From CAZSNT01 sp964607765 (lineage in GTDB: Bacteria; Verrucomicrobiota; Lentisphaeria; Oligosphaerales; JABHEG01): a stretch of DNA of 64,000 bases. Under the pieces are notes generated by a model, which worked only from the letters and a program-made list of their open reading frames with translations, was not told the origin of the DNA and ran no database searches. Positions 39,044 to 47,870 of the stretch are shown here, in pieces. The DNA is taken from positions 1 through 64,000 of the forward strand of contig CAZSNT010000001.1 in assembly GCA_964607765.1 (NCBI GenBank), written 5' to 3'. The translations under genes and the position numbers were made by a program. How positions within the stretch are numbered: position 1 is the stretch's first letter; each line of letters opens with the position of its first letter.

Positions 39044-42000
39044 GAACGCAGTCAACGAATATCACAACAGCGTCCGCGGCCATACGCGTGATGCTCTGCC
39101 TTGTCCTGGCGTGTCCGGCCGTATTCGGTCAGGATTACGCGGGTGCCGTGGACGCGGGTAACCCTGAGCGGTTCACCGTCAACTTCCCGCCGCCCGGTGT
39201 GCCGTTGGGCACTGTACTCAAGACGCTCACCGAGCTCAGTGACGTGCGCCTGATGACCAGCGCCGACCTGGCCAAGAAGCCCATCACGCTGTACCTGCCG
39301 GACGTGAACCCGAAGGAGGCCCTGGAGGCCATCTGCGAGTCTTACGACCTGTACTACGACGAGCAGCCGGGGCGTGGTCTGGTGATCATCCGACAGCTTG
39401 CCGCGGAGGTATTCCTGTTGGAGAAGGTGAACGCTGAGCAGGTGCGCGACGCCGTACGCACGTTGATTGGCGACGATGCCGGCCAGGAAGTTGAGGTGGA
39501 CAAGGACAACAACGTGCTGGTCGTTCGGGGCACACGCCGCAACATCGACGACGTGCACAAGTTCCTGGCCAAGGTCGATCAACGCTCCCGGCAGAGCTCG
39601 ACGTTTTTCCGGCTCGAGCATGTTGAGGCGAAGGACGTCAAGGGGCTGGTCGAGGCGATCGTCGGGGACGAAGGCACCGTTCAGGTGGATGACACGAACA
39701 ACGTGATCGCGATCGAAGCCGTCGGCGGCGACCTGGACAGCGTCCGCGAGCTGATCCAAGAGGTGGACAAGCCGCCCCGTCAGGTCCTGATCGAGGCGAC
39801 GATTGCCGAGCTGACCGACAACGCGACGACGCAGCTTGGCATTCAATGGGGTGACACGGACAACAGCCTGGTTGTTGCCACCGGGGCCGCGCGGCAGACC
39901 AAGTTCCCGTTCGATGATGACTTTGTGAAGGGCACCGTCGACAATGTTGAGCAGGGCTACACGTACGGCCAGCTTTCGTTTGCGGACTTCCAGGTGAAGC
40001 TCCAGGCGCTGGAGCGGAACGGTGACGCCAGCATCCTGGCCAGCCCCCGCATCCGCGTGCTGAATCGGCGGGAAGCCGAGATCAACATCACGACGAAGAC
40101 CGCTGTGGCCAGGCGCACGACCGAGACGGAAGTGGGCGGTTCGGCCGGCCGCGTGGAGGAGACCCAGTTCGAGGACGTAGGCGTGTCGCTGACGGTCACG
40201 CCCCACATCCACGCGAACCAGACGATCACACTCGATGTGCAGCCGTCGGTCAGTGACACGGTTGAGTCGACCACGTTCAACGATGCGATCAACACGTTCG
40301 AGCGCACTGCAACCACTACCGTGATCATGGGCGACGGCGAGACGATCGCCATCGGTGGACTGCTTCAGGCGACTGAAGACGAAACCGTGACGAAGGTACC
40401 CATTCTGGGTGATATTCCGCTGCTGGGCAAGCTGTTCACTCACACGCAGAGGCAGACGGAACGGACCGACTTGGTTGTGTTCCTGACGCTGCGCCTGGTC
40501 GATCCACGCACCCCGGGCCGCGACACGGTGACCACCGATGCGGGCGGCGTGCACGACCGTCCCGAGATCATGCGCAAGTACACTCAGGCTGTGGGGCTCT
40601 ACGAAGAGGGCAGCACGGCCGGTGCGAGCCTGCTGTTCCGCGAACTGCTCAGCGAAGAGTTGGATCCGTGGCGTCGCGGGCAGATCGAGAAGTACCTGAG
40701 TGACATGAACGTCCCGGTTGCGGCTGTTGCGCCCCCTCCGCCACCCGTGGAGATCTACCAACCGGTGGTTCAGCCTGCACCCGCCGTGCCGGCTCCGCCG
40801 CCTGTCGAGGTGCGCACGCCTGCTCCCGTTGTGTTGGCGCCTGTGCCTGCACTTGTGCCCGCTGCGCCGGTTGCGGCCGTCCCAACACCCACTGTGCCCG
40901 TTCCTGCCCCCGTTGCGGTGATGCCTGCGCTCACGCCCGTGCCCGCTGCACCGGCAACCGGCATGGGCATCATCACTGCTCCTCCGGTGACGGATCCGGA
41001 AGTGCAGAAGCAGTACACGCGTGCAATGTGGCATTTCCACAGGGGCGACTACGACCGTGCGGAGAGAATGTTCAGAGACCTGCTCAGTTTGGAGATCAGC
41101 TCGCGCAAGCGCAGCAAGATCCAGGACTGCCTGGCAATCATCGCCGCGAAGCGACAGCCCGCTGTCAGCGACGTCGTGCCGGCCGTTCCTGCGCCGGCGT
41201 CGCCCGTGGCGCAGCCTGTCGCGCCTGTCACGCCGATTGCCGTGCCTGAACAGAAGCCGACCGTGACCACGGTTACGGGACACATGCTGAAATCAACCAC
41301 CACGCTGCCGGCTTCCACCAGCACGGATGCACGCACGCCGACTCGGCTTGAACCCGCCCCCCGTGTTGAGCCGAAACAGCTGCAACCCAAACCCGTTGAG
41401 CTCGTGGTACCCACGCCGATCGCACCGACGCGGCTCGAGCTCAAACCCGTTGGCGCCGTCACGCTTCCCAGCCAGGGCGCGATCGTCGAGCCGGTGGCAC
41501 CGGCAGTTCCCGCGCGCGTTGAGCCCGTCATGCTGCCCAGTCAGGGCGCGGTCACGCTGCCTGCGTCGCTGAAACCCGTTGTCGTGATGCCTGCGCCGGC
41601 CGAGTTGCCTGCGCCTGTTGAGGTGCCCGTGCCCAGGCCGGTCGTGAAAGAGCCGTTGACGCCTCCGGTCGTGCAGCCTGTTGTGCCTGTGCCGCCCGCA
41701 GTCGTGGCGCCGCAGCCAGTCGAGCCGGCCCCGACACCAATTCCGAAACGTCTGCGTCGTCGCGTGCTGACAGTGGTCAACTCCCAGCCTACGCTGGTGG
41801 AGGCCGCGCCTCCGACGGTTTCGCCGCGGGTCGGCGCAACGTCTATCGTGACGGGCGCCCCGACACAGGATCCGGGCACCGGCGTCACGTTCCCCACGCC
41901 GCGCACGCCGGACGCCAAGTATAACGCCGCAGTCTGGCTGTATCAGACCGGCAGATTCAGTGAGGCGGAGCCGCTTTTCACCGATCTACTCAAGAACGGC

Positions 42001-42087
42001 GGCCTCAGCAAGATCCGGGAGAGCCGTGTCAAGCGCTATCTGGCGCTGATCGAGCAGCATTCGCACGCTGCGGCTCCCCGCAGGTAG
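39040..42087 (+). CDS. pilQ: PilQ/GspD-family secretin with TPR-like C-terminal extension
   Basis: 1015 residues. Signal peptide, then the N0/STN domain (PPPGVPLGTVLKTLTELSDV), N1-type KH domains (about 125-250), and the secretin domain with ASPRIRVLNRREAEI, VGVSLTVTPHI and VPILGDIPLLGKLF, ending near residue 495. The last about 500 residues are unusual. Three TPR-like units (YTQAVGLYEEGSTAGASLLF, YTRAMWHFHRGDYDRAERMF, YNAAVWLYQTGRFSEAEPLF) are spaced by Pro/Val/Ala-rich linkers of 100-290 residues. Normal PilQ ends at the secretin S-domain. ATG at 39040 follows GAGGAGG and overlaps the pilP stop; the GTG at 39019 is less likely. Confidence 0.88.
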   Translation: MRTQSTNITTASAAIRVMLCLVLACPAVFGQDYAGAVDAGNPERFTVNFPPPGVPLGTVLKTLTELSDVRLMTSADLAKKPITLYLPDVNPKEALEAICESYDLYYDEQPGRGLVIIRQLAAEVFLLEKVNAEQVRDAVRTLIGDDAGQEVEVDKDNNVLVVRGTRRNIDDVHKFLAKVDQRSRQSSTFFRLEHVEAKDVKGLVEAIVGDEGTVQVDDTNNVIAIEAVGGDLDSVRELIQEVDKPPRQVLIEATIAELTDNATTQLGIQWGDTDNSLVVATGAARQTKFPFDDDFVKGTVDNVEQGYTYGQLSFADFQVKLQALERNGDASILASPRIRVLNRREAEINITTKTAVARRTTETEVGGSAGRVEETQFEDVGVSLTVTPHIHANQTITLDVQPSVSDTVESTTFNDAINTFERTATTTVIMGDGETIAIGGLLQATEDETVTKVPILGDIPLLGKLFTHTQRQTERTDLVVFLTLRLVDPRTPGRDTVTTDAGGVHDRPEIMRKYTQAVGLYEEGSTAGASLLFRELLSEELDPWRRGQIEKYLSDMNVPVAAVAPPPPPVEIYQPVVQPAPAVPAPPPVEVRTPAPVVLAPVPALVPAAPVAAVPTPTVPVPAPVAVMPALTPVPAAPATGMGIITAPPVTDPEVQKQYTRAMWHFHRGDYDRAERMFRDLLSLEISSRKRSKIQDCLAIIAAKRQPAVSDVVPAVPAPASPVAQPVAPVTPIAVPEQKPTVTTVTGHMLKSTTTLPASTSTDARTPTRLEPAPRVEPKQLQPKPVELVVPTPIAPTRLELKPVGAVTLPSQGAIVEPVAPAVPARVEPVMLPSQGAVTLPASLKPVVVMPAPAELPAPVEVPVPRPVVKEPLTPPVVQPVVPVPPAVVAPQPVEPAPTPIPKRLRRRVLTVVNSQPTLVEAAPPTVSPRVGATSIVTGAPTQDPGTGVTFPTPRTPDAKYNAAVWLYQTGRFSEAEPLFTDLLKNGGLSKIRESRVKRYLALIEQHSHAAAPRR

Positions 42088-42156
42088 TAGCAAACAAGTA
42101 GTAGAACAGAGAATCACGTGCAGAACGCGTTGCCGAACAACAGGAGGATTCAGAAA

Positions 42157-43884
42157 ATGGAAACGGGCAAACGCATATTGATGATCGGGCTGTTGCTGGT
42201 AACAGCGGGTGCATTCGTGACCGGCTGTCGCTGCGGCGGCGGGGCCGGCGGCGGCCGAGGCGGCTACGGCGGCTACGCCATCTGCGGCGACGGCACGGCG
42301 CCTGGTCGCCAGGTGGTCAACCTGACCGGGGGGCCGCGGAAGCGCAAGGTCACTGTGGTCAAGCAGAAGCCCCGGCCGCTTCCGACCGTGGTGGTGGAAG
42401 CCCCGCCCGTGGTGGTGGCGCCTCCGCCCGTGGTGGTGGAACGTCCGCCGGTCGTAGTGGCGCCTCCGCCGCCTCCGCCGCCGGTTGACACCGGCCCGAA
42501 CGTGGTCAAGCAGTATTTCCCGTCAGGCGACTGTACCAACGCGGCCGTGCTGATCGAGAAGACGTACCCCGACGAAGTAACCGCCGGTGACGAATTCGAG
42601 TACACCATCCGTGTCATCAACCTGACCGACTGCCTGGTTGAGGAAGCGGTTCTGGTGGAGCGGCTTCCGAGCAATTTCCACTGGCTCGGCGCCACGCCGC
42701 CGCCCACGGGGCGGACGGGCGATCAGGTCACGTGGGCTCTGGGATCCCTGGAGCCGCGGGCCAAGAAAGTGATTCGGGTCCGCGGTCAGGCTCGCAATTC
42801 GGGCACGCTCGAGCACTGCACGCAGGTGGCGTGTTACACGCACCTCTGCAACGAGATTGTCGTTGTGCAGCCGCGTCTCAACCTGGCAGTGACCACGCCG
42901 GCTCAGGTGCTGATCTGCGATGAGATTCCCATACGAGCGGTGGTCACGAACTCGGGCACGGGCACGGCGCGAGCGGTTCAGGTCGCGCTGGCGCTGCCTC
43001 CGGGCCTGACCGCTGCCGATGGCCGCCAGAGTGTGGCCTTCGACGCCGGCGATCTGCAGCGTGGCGGCTCGCGTGAGCTCAGCTTCGTAGCCAAGGCAAC
43101 GCGCGTTGGTCGCTACAACGCCGCTGCTGCTGCGAAAGCGGTTGGCGGGTTGACGGCCGAGGCCTCCTCCGGCGTGGTTGTGCGCGAGCCCAAGCTGGCC
43201 ATGACCATGTCTGCGCGTGACCAGCAATACGTGGGTCGGCCGGTTGTCTACGACATCGTGGTGGCGAACGCCAGTGATGTGCCGGCGACGGACGTTGCGA
43301 TTGCCACGACTGTTCCGAGTGGCACATCATTCCTGAAAGTGAGCGACGGCGGGCAGGTCAGCGGCGACCAGGTCACCTGGCAGGCCGGTACGCTGCAGCC
43401 CGGTTCCCGTTGCAAGGTGACGATGACTGTGCGCGGCGATGTGATTGGCACGGTTCAGAACGCGGCCACCGCGTCAGCCTACTGTGCGTCAGCCACGGCA
43501 GCCGAGGTCCGCACCAAACTGCTTGGTATCCCGGCCATGCTGCTGGAAGTGGTTGACGAGCACGACCCGGTCGAGGTCAACACGGAAGGCCTGTACCGAA
43601 TCACGGCGACGAATCAGGGCTCCGTGCCGGCCACGAACGTGAGCATCGACTGCACGTTCGAGAGCAACATGACCTACGTGTCCTCCACCGGTCCGACCTC
43701 GGGCACAGGCAGCCAGCACGCCGTGCGTTTCGCTCCCGTGCCGTCCCTCGCCCCGGGCCAGGCCGCGGAGTGGCGCGTCGTGTTCCGTGCCGTGCGGGCG
43801 GGTGACGTTCGGTTCAAGGTGCAGATGAACACCGATCAGCTTCAGCGGCCTGTTGAGGAGACCGAAGCGACCAATCTGTACTGA
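42157..43884 (+). CDS. Lipoprotein with DUF11/OmcB-like beta-sandwich repeats
   Basis: 575 residues from the ATG at 42157 (SD CAGGAGG). Lipobox FVTGC, then a Gly-rich and a Pro/Val-rich stretch (VVVAPPP repeats), then four DUF11-type immunoglobulin-like domains: TYPDEVTAGDEFEYTIRVIN, a second starting RLNLAVTTPAQVLICDE, a third around VGRPVVYDIVVANASD, and a fourth around VNTEGLYRITATNQGSVP. DUF11 repeats occur in chlamydial OmcB and in surface proteins of other phyla. Directly downstream of the secretin, it may anchor or stabilise the pilus channel or form an envelope scaffold. This is inference. Confidence 0.8.
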   Translation: METGKRILMIGLLLVTAGAFVTGCRCGGGAGGGRGGYGGYAICGDGTAPGRQVVNLTGGPRKRKVTVVKQKPRPLPTVVVEAPPVVVAPPPVVVERPPVVVAPPPPPPPVDTGPNVVKQYFPSGDCTNAAVLIEKTYPDEVTAGDEFEYTIRVINLTDCLVEEAVLVERLPSNFHWLGATPPPTGRTGDQVTWALGSLEPRAKKVIRVRGQARNSGTLEHCTQVACYTHLCNEIVVVQPRLNLAVTTPAQVLICDEIPIRAVVTNSGTGTARAVQVALALPPGLTAADGRQSVAFDAGDLQRGGSRELSFVAKATRVGRYNAAAAAKAVGGLTAEASSGVVVREPKLAMTMSARDQQYVGRPVVYDIVVANASDVPATDVAIATTVPSGTSFLKVSDGGQVSGDQVTWQAGTLQPGSRCKVTMTVRGDVIGTVQNAATASAYCASATAAEVRTKLLGIPAMLLEVVDEHDPVEVNTEGLYRITATNQGSVPATNVSIDCTFESNMTYVSSTGPTSGTGSQHAVRFAPVPSLAPGQAAEWRVVFRAVRAGDVRFKVQMNTDQLQRPVEETEATNLY

Positions 43885-43957
43885 GACGTCGCGGAAGGTC
43901 CTGGGTCCAACTCATGAACACTTTCAGCCGTAACGGCCGAAACAGCAAATCGACCGA

Positions 43958-43978
43958 GGGCGCCCCGAGTGGGCGCCC
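43958..43978 (+). terminator. Hairpin between convergent genes
   Basis: Stem GGGCGCCC (43958-43965) / GGGCGCCC (43971-43978), loop CGAGT, extended by CCGA/TCGG outside, 74 bp after the DUF11 lipoprotein. Convergent with the gene ending at 44072. Followed by ATCGGCGCTTT; a moderate terminator candidate. Confidence 0.5.
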
Positions 43979-44071
43979 ATCGGCGCTTTGCGGCTGTGGG
44001 GGAAGGCCAGGGGAGCACCGGGTGTTCAGGGGATCCAGAGGCAGTGCTTCATCCCCGCTGGGGAAGGCGCG

Positions 44072-44674
44072 TCAGGCGGATGGCGTGCTCGCGGCCGGCC
44101 CGGACCACGGCGTGGCGGCCACCAGCTTCGTGAGCACGGCCTTCAGAACGTCCACGTTGGCTGTCGGCACACGGGTGGCGAGCAGGGCGAGCACGTCATC
44201 CGGGCTGCGCCCGTATGCCTGCAGCAGGGCACAGCCGGCGTTCAGGTCCCGGGCCAGGCGCTCTGCTTCCAGAATCAGCCCCGGCGGCTGCTCCAAGTTG
44301 CAGCCGGCAGCAAGCACGGGGTTGCGCGGCGGGGAGACCAGGGCCTTGACGCGTTTCTTCTGCAGCCAGAGCGGCAGGTATGCGAACACGATCTTTCCAT
44401 CGACGTGGAGGATGTCGTCAACAACCGCTATCTCGACGTCTTGCGTGCCGGCGGCGTTGATCAGCTCATCGATGCGGAATGCGCAGCATTCGGGCACGAT
44501 GAACCGTCCCCTGTCGACTATCTCCGCGCCAAGGCTGAAGAACAGTGTTTCCGAGGATATCTCGACCGTTTCTTCCGCAGACAGCGCCAGGTCCCCTTCT
44601 CCGTTCTTGGCGAGGCCGCGCCGTGCGTTCCGGAAGAACTGTCCCCATTCCTCTATGTTGACTCTGAATCTCAT
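44072..44674 (-). CDS. Unknown conserved-looking cytoplasmic protein
   Basis: 200 residues from the ATG at 44674 (AAGGAAGG upstream); the longer frame from 44770 is less likely. No signal peptide or membrane segment. The N-terminal half is alpha/beta (MRFRVNIEEWGQFFRNARR) with strands such as FIVPECCAFRIDELI and DVEIAVVDDILHVDGKIVFA. The strand pattern recalls a sliding-clamp-like repeat, but this is a weak impression. The C-terminal half is helical (ILEAERLARDLNAGCALLQA). It is divergent from the lipoprotein at 45062. Function unknown. Confidence 0.6.
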   Translation of the reverse strand: MRFRVNIEEWGQFFRNARRGLAKNGEGDLALSAEETVEISSETLFFSLGAEIVDRGRFIVPECCAFRIDELINAAGTQDVEIAVVDDILHVDGKIVFAYLPLWLQKKRVKALVSPPRNPVLAAGCNLEQPPGLILEAERLARDLNAGCALLQAYGRSPDDVLALLATRVPTANVDVLKAVLTKLVAATPWSGPAASTPSA

Positions 44675-45061
44675 CCCTGGCCTTCCTTGGGGGTCGGTCG
44701 GCAGCGTGCTGCGACAAGGCCACAGCCGGGGCCGGGGCAGGCAACGCGCGGAAGCCGCATCTGCCTGCACAAGTGCGAGGTCACCCCTTCAAGCGACCCT
44801 TCACTTTATCTTGAGACTCGGGCAAAGTCAACCGCTCCGTCCGGCGCGATCTGCAACCGGCCCGATCCCGTGCCGCACGGATCGGACCAGGCGTCGCGCC
44901 TTGCGGCATTTCAGACACCCACTCTCCCATTTGCCGGTCCGGTGTTTGCCGGCTGTGGCTTGGCGCATTACGTTGCCACAAAGGGCGCTGAGGCTAACGC
45001 CGCAGCGCGCTTTCACCATCAGACTATCAGGTCACCACTCTCACACAGGAGGGGACACGGA
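44675..45061. other. Divergent intergenic region
   Basis: 387 bp between the unknown gene (minus) and a lipoprotein gene (plus). Promoters for both must lie here. TTGGCGCATTACGTTGCC near 44958 resembles a sigma-54 site, but the -24 to -12 spacing is one nucleotide too long. No gene, repeat or hairpin stands out. Confidence 0.4.
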
Positions 45062-45532
45062 ATGAACTCGACAGCCGGACGCCTTTTGATGCTCACGATT
45101 GTGACGGTCGCGATGGCAGGAGTGACGGGGTGCCGTGCGCTCGGGCCGCCTCCGGACGAGTTCGGCAGGTGCTACACGCTGGACCGGAAAGGCGGGTACT
45201 GGGAGATTGCCATGGACGGCACGGTGGCGGACTTCCACATTGCAACGATGCGGGCCCTGAAGGTGCTGCACCTCGAGCCCATCACGTCTCGACGTGGCAA
45301 GGTGTCCGCGATGGTCAACGCGCTGTTTGCGGACCAGGAGTACCTCGAGGTCGAGATGGAGAGCATAGATTTCTACTGTACGCGGCTGCGGATCCGCTGC
45401 GGCTTCATGGAGGACGAGGAACGCACATCCATCGTGTTCCGCACCATCGTTGCGCACCTCCCCTGCCGTACGGGCGACCCCCGCGACGTGAAGCACGTCC
45501 GGTTCAAGAAGCCGATCTTCCCGTTGGAGTAG
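45062..45532 (+). CDS. Small lipoprotein, DUF3568-like
   Basis: 156 residues. The signal peptide ends in the lipobox VTGC. The mature part (GYWEIAMDGTVADFHIATMRALKVLHL, broken here into its two halves GYWEIAMDGTVADF and HIATMRALKVLHL) has the alpha/beta pattern of short DUF3568-type envelope lipoproteins, with a later conserved-looking block TRLRIRCGFMEDEERT. AGGAGG precedes the ATG. Convergent with the FlgO-like gene, 6 bp apart. The family call is by resemblance and the function is unknown. Confidence 0.7.
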   Translation: MNSTAGRLLMLTIVTVAMAGVTGCRALGPPPDEFGRCYTLDRKGGYWEIAMDGTVADFHIATMRALKVLHLEPITSRRGKVSAMVNALFADQEYLEVEMESIDFYCTRLRIRCGFMEDEERTSIVFRTIVAHLPCRTGDPRDVKHVRFKKPIFPLE

Positions 45533-45538
45533 GCCGGG

Positions 45539-46219
45539 CTAGTGGCGGCAGTCATCGGCTCCGCACGGATGCCGCGTGTCCCAGTTGATCCTGCTCTTGC
45601 CCTTGAAACGGTTGTCGAGCTTCGAGCTGCCGCCGCGGATCTCCGCCTCGTCGATGAAGGTACTTTCGATGAGGAGGGAGCCAAGATTCAGGCCGATGGG
45701 CAGTGCGTAGCCATGCGCGGAGAGGATACTGTTGTCCTCGACGGCCACCAGGCGGGCATTGACATACACCACGTCCCGGCCCACAGCGTACGTGCCGACC
45801 AGCACAGCAGTGGCTTCGTGTTGAGCACTGATTGCCTTGAGTTCACGCGAGAGGAGAAACTCGCCGGCGCCTTCCTCGATGAACACGCCTTCCTGACGCA
45901 GCTTCATCTCGACGACGTTGTAACCTTGTTTCACCAGCCCTGCAGCCAACTGGTCCGCGATCAGTCTCCCGAAAGTGGACGACTTGGTGAGGTCGTCGAT
46001 GTGAACGAAGCTCGCAACCAAGATGGGCTCATCGCAGGGCAGTGGCCGACGCATGCCCAGTGCAAGGATGCGCGCGGCGTCCTGGTTCCGCACGACGATG
46101 TCCTCATCAGCCGGCAGACGCCGCAGTGTGCCGTCTGCGGTACTGGTGTAAACGTATCTGGTGCAACCTGACAAGCAGATGACAAGGGCCAGACCCAGGG
46201 CTTGGACAGAGCTTCTCAT
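45539..46219 (-). CDS. FlgO-domain lipoprotein
   Basis: 226 residues with lipobox LSGC. The mature protein shows the FlgO fold: ILVASFVHIDDLTKSSTFGR, LIADQLAAGLVKQGYNVVEM, LLSRELKAISAQHEATAVLVG and YVNARLVAVEDNSILSAHGY, each typical of FlgO/TolB-N-like outer-membrane lipoproteins. In Vibrio, FlgO supports the flagellar outer-membrane ring, but no flagellar genes are seen here, so a different envelope role (perhaps with pili) is likely. It lies 176 bp downstream of the pseudopilin gene at 46396-47028, same strand. Confidence 0.8.
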   Translation of the reverse strand: MRSSVQALGLALVICLSGCTRYVYTSTADGTLRRLPADEDIVVRNQDAARILALGMRRPLPCDEPILVASFVHIDDLTKSSTFGRLIADQLAAGLVKQGYNVVEMKLRQEGVFIEEGAGEFLLSRELKAISAQHEATAVLVGTYAVGRDVVYVNARLVAVEDNSILSAHGYALPIGLNLGSLLIESTFIDEAEIRGGSSKLDNRFKGKSRINWDTRHPCGADDCRH

Positions 46220-46395
46220 GAACCGTTTTCCTCCTTATGGCAGGTCGCATTCGAGCGTGGTCGGTCCGCGGACAGACACGCACTTCCATTCACTTCTCCA
46301 CGCGTCCCGACGCTCCGGTATGGCGCGTGAGCACGGTGCTGTGGGGCCTCGCGCATGTAGGGCAATAACCTGCGAACCCAGCAAAGTCAAGCTGT

Positions 46396-47028
46396 TCAGC
46401 GCAGGGGGTGGTAAATATCGTCTCCCATGACCTGTCCGACCTGCGGGAGCGCCAATCCGTAGGGCACCTCCATGACGCCATCCGGGCCGGCGCTGACAAT
46501 CACGGGCACATACTCGCCGCTCTGCGTGAAGAGCCCCACGCTGGCCGCGTAACGCCTTCCCCAGGGATCGCTGTTGAGCGGGGTCTGCAGGTAGGGGCCG
46601 TCCCAGCCGAAGTGTGCGCCGCCATCGCCTTTGAGCGGGAAGCCGAGTGCATTGGTCAACAGGTAGTCGTTGAGATTACCGACTCCCTCCGCCCCTGCGG
46701 GCATGAGCCACTGGGATACAGCTCGGCCGTCGCCTTGAGGCACGTCGCCGTTCGATACGAGCAGATCGAGCGCGTAGTCGCTGTCAGGGCCCTCGGGGAT
46801 TGCTCGCGAAGCGAGGTCATTGAGCAGCAGCTGGACGGTCGATGCCACGATACGGACTTCGCCGCGCGCCCGGAGAGTTCTGGCATGGTCCATGTAGCGT
46901 TTGACCATTGGCCCGGTGGTCGCGGTGAGTATGGCGAGGGCACCGAGGGACGCTGCTGTCTGCAGCATCGCATTGCCTCTCTGTCCGCGCACGACGGCGC
47001 GAACGGTTGTCAACAGCCCCGCGAACAT
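46396..47028 (-). CDS. GspG-like pseudopilin with atypical N-terminal helix
   Basis: 210 residues from the ATG at 47028 (GGAAGG upstream), 4 bp after the permease stop. The N-terminal helix follows RGQRG|NAMLQTAASLGALAILT, a non-standard prepilin-like segment (no TLxE). The C-terminal part matches the neighbouring pseudopilins and GspG: FGWDGPYLQTPLNSDPWGRR, VSAGPDGVMEVPYG, then GDDIYHPL at the end. In GspG this region forms the Ca-binding loop. It is the last gene of a four-gene unit with a receiver protein and an ABC-2 system (46396-49582). Confidence 0.8.
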   Translation of the reverse strand: MFAGLLTTVRAVVRGQRGNAMLQTAASLGALAILTATTGPMVKRYMDHARTLRARGEVRIVASTVQLLLNDLASRAIPEGPDSDYALDLLVSNGDVPQGDGRAVSQWLMPAGAEGVGNLNDYLLTNALGFPLKGDGGAHFGWDGPYLQTPLNSDPWGRRYAASVGLFTQSGEYVPVIVSAGPDGVMEVPYGLALPQVGQVMGDDIYHPLR

Positions 47029-47032
47029 GGCT

Positions 47033-47839
47033 CTATCCTTCCAGAATGCTCCCCGCACCCTCGTCAAGCGCGAGCCAGCTGAAGCGCCAGGCGGACAGAC
47101 CGAAAACGATGGCGGCCGCCACGGCAAGCACACCGACCGAGGTGAGAACGTCCTTGAGCGGCGCGAATTCGATAATGATCTTCTGCAGCGCCTGCATCGT
47201 GTGCCACGAGGGCAGGGCCCGGCTGATCCCCATGGTCCAGGCCGGCAACAGATCGGTTGGGATCATGGCCCCGCTGAACACCAGCATCACGGCAAACACG
47301 AAGTTGCTCAACACGAGTGTCTGGCGCCGGGACCTGACCACGGTCGCACAGAGCAGACCGGTTCCGACGTAGCAGGCGGCCGAGAGGATCACGACGAGCA
47401 GAATGGCAATGGGACTGCGCCACACGGGGATCTTGTAGACAACCGCGAGAAGCAGCAGTTGGAGCACGGCGGCGGAGAGCAGCACGAGGAAACGGGCAAG
47501 GCAGAAGGCCAGTATGGCACTGCCGCCGTTCGGACAGCGCGCGTAACGGTCAATAGCAGCGCCGCCGAAGAAGTCCCAAATGCCGCGGCTAGCCCCGTAC
47601 ACTCCCGCACACAGTGCGGTCAGCAACACGACTGCGCAGCCGAGCAGCGGCCGCAGCTCCGCACTGCCTTCGCCGCCTCCCGCCAACACACTGCAGCCGA
47701 CGAACAGGGCCACGACCGAGAAGCCGTATGTCCAGAGCACGAGGGCGCGTTGGCGAAGGAACGACCGCAGCATCAAAGGTACCTGCTGAAAGGCCAACGA
47801 TACGGTTTCCGGCACACTGGCATTGGTAGATTCTGGCAT
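47033..47839 (-). CDS. ABC-2 type permease
   Basis: 268 residues with six predicted membrane helices, for example ALVLWTYGFSVVALFVGCSV and ILLVVILSAACYVGTGLLCA, and the ABC-2 feature FVFAVMLVFSGAMIPTDLLP before the last helices (the re-entrant segment of this family). It is the membrane partner of the degenerate ATPase encoded 31 bp upstream. Substrate unknown. The neighbouring pseudopilin suggests a role in the envelope apparatus or in export of a surface component. Confidence 0.85.
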   Translation of the reverse strand: MPESTNASVPETVSLAFQQVPLMLRSFLRQRALVLWTYGFSVVALFVGCSVLAGGGEGSAELRPLLGCAVVLLTALCAGVYGASRGIWDFFGGAAIDRYARCPNGGSAILAFCLARFLVLLSAAVLQLLLLAVVYKIPVWRSPIAILLVVILSAACYVGTGLLCATVVRSRRQTLVLSNFVFAVMLVFSGAMIPTDLLPAWTMGISRALPSWHTMQALQKIIIEFAPLKDVLTSVGVLAVAAAIVFGLSAWRFSWLALDEGAGSILEG

Positions 47840-47870
47840 GCGTCAAATCTCTCGTTGATAATCCACTACT

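Noticed and set aside
39052..41283. 743-codon minus-strand frame opposite pilQ
   Set aside because: Shadow of a clear secretin gene; no start context.
44955..44975. Sigma-54 promoter TTGGCGCATTACGTTGCC
   Set aside because: GG-to-GC spacing is 11 nt instead of 10.
45539..46219. Flagellar locus (FlgO)
   Set aside because: No other flagellar gene is present; FlgO-domain lipoproteins occur in non-flagellated bacteria.
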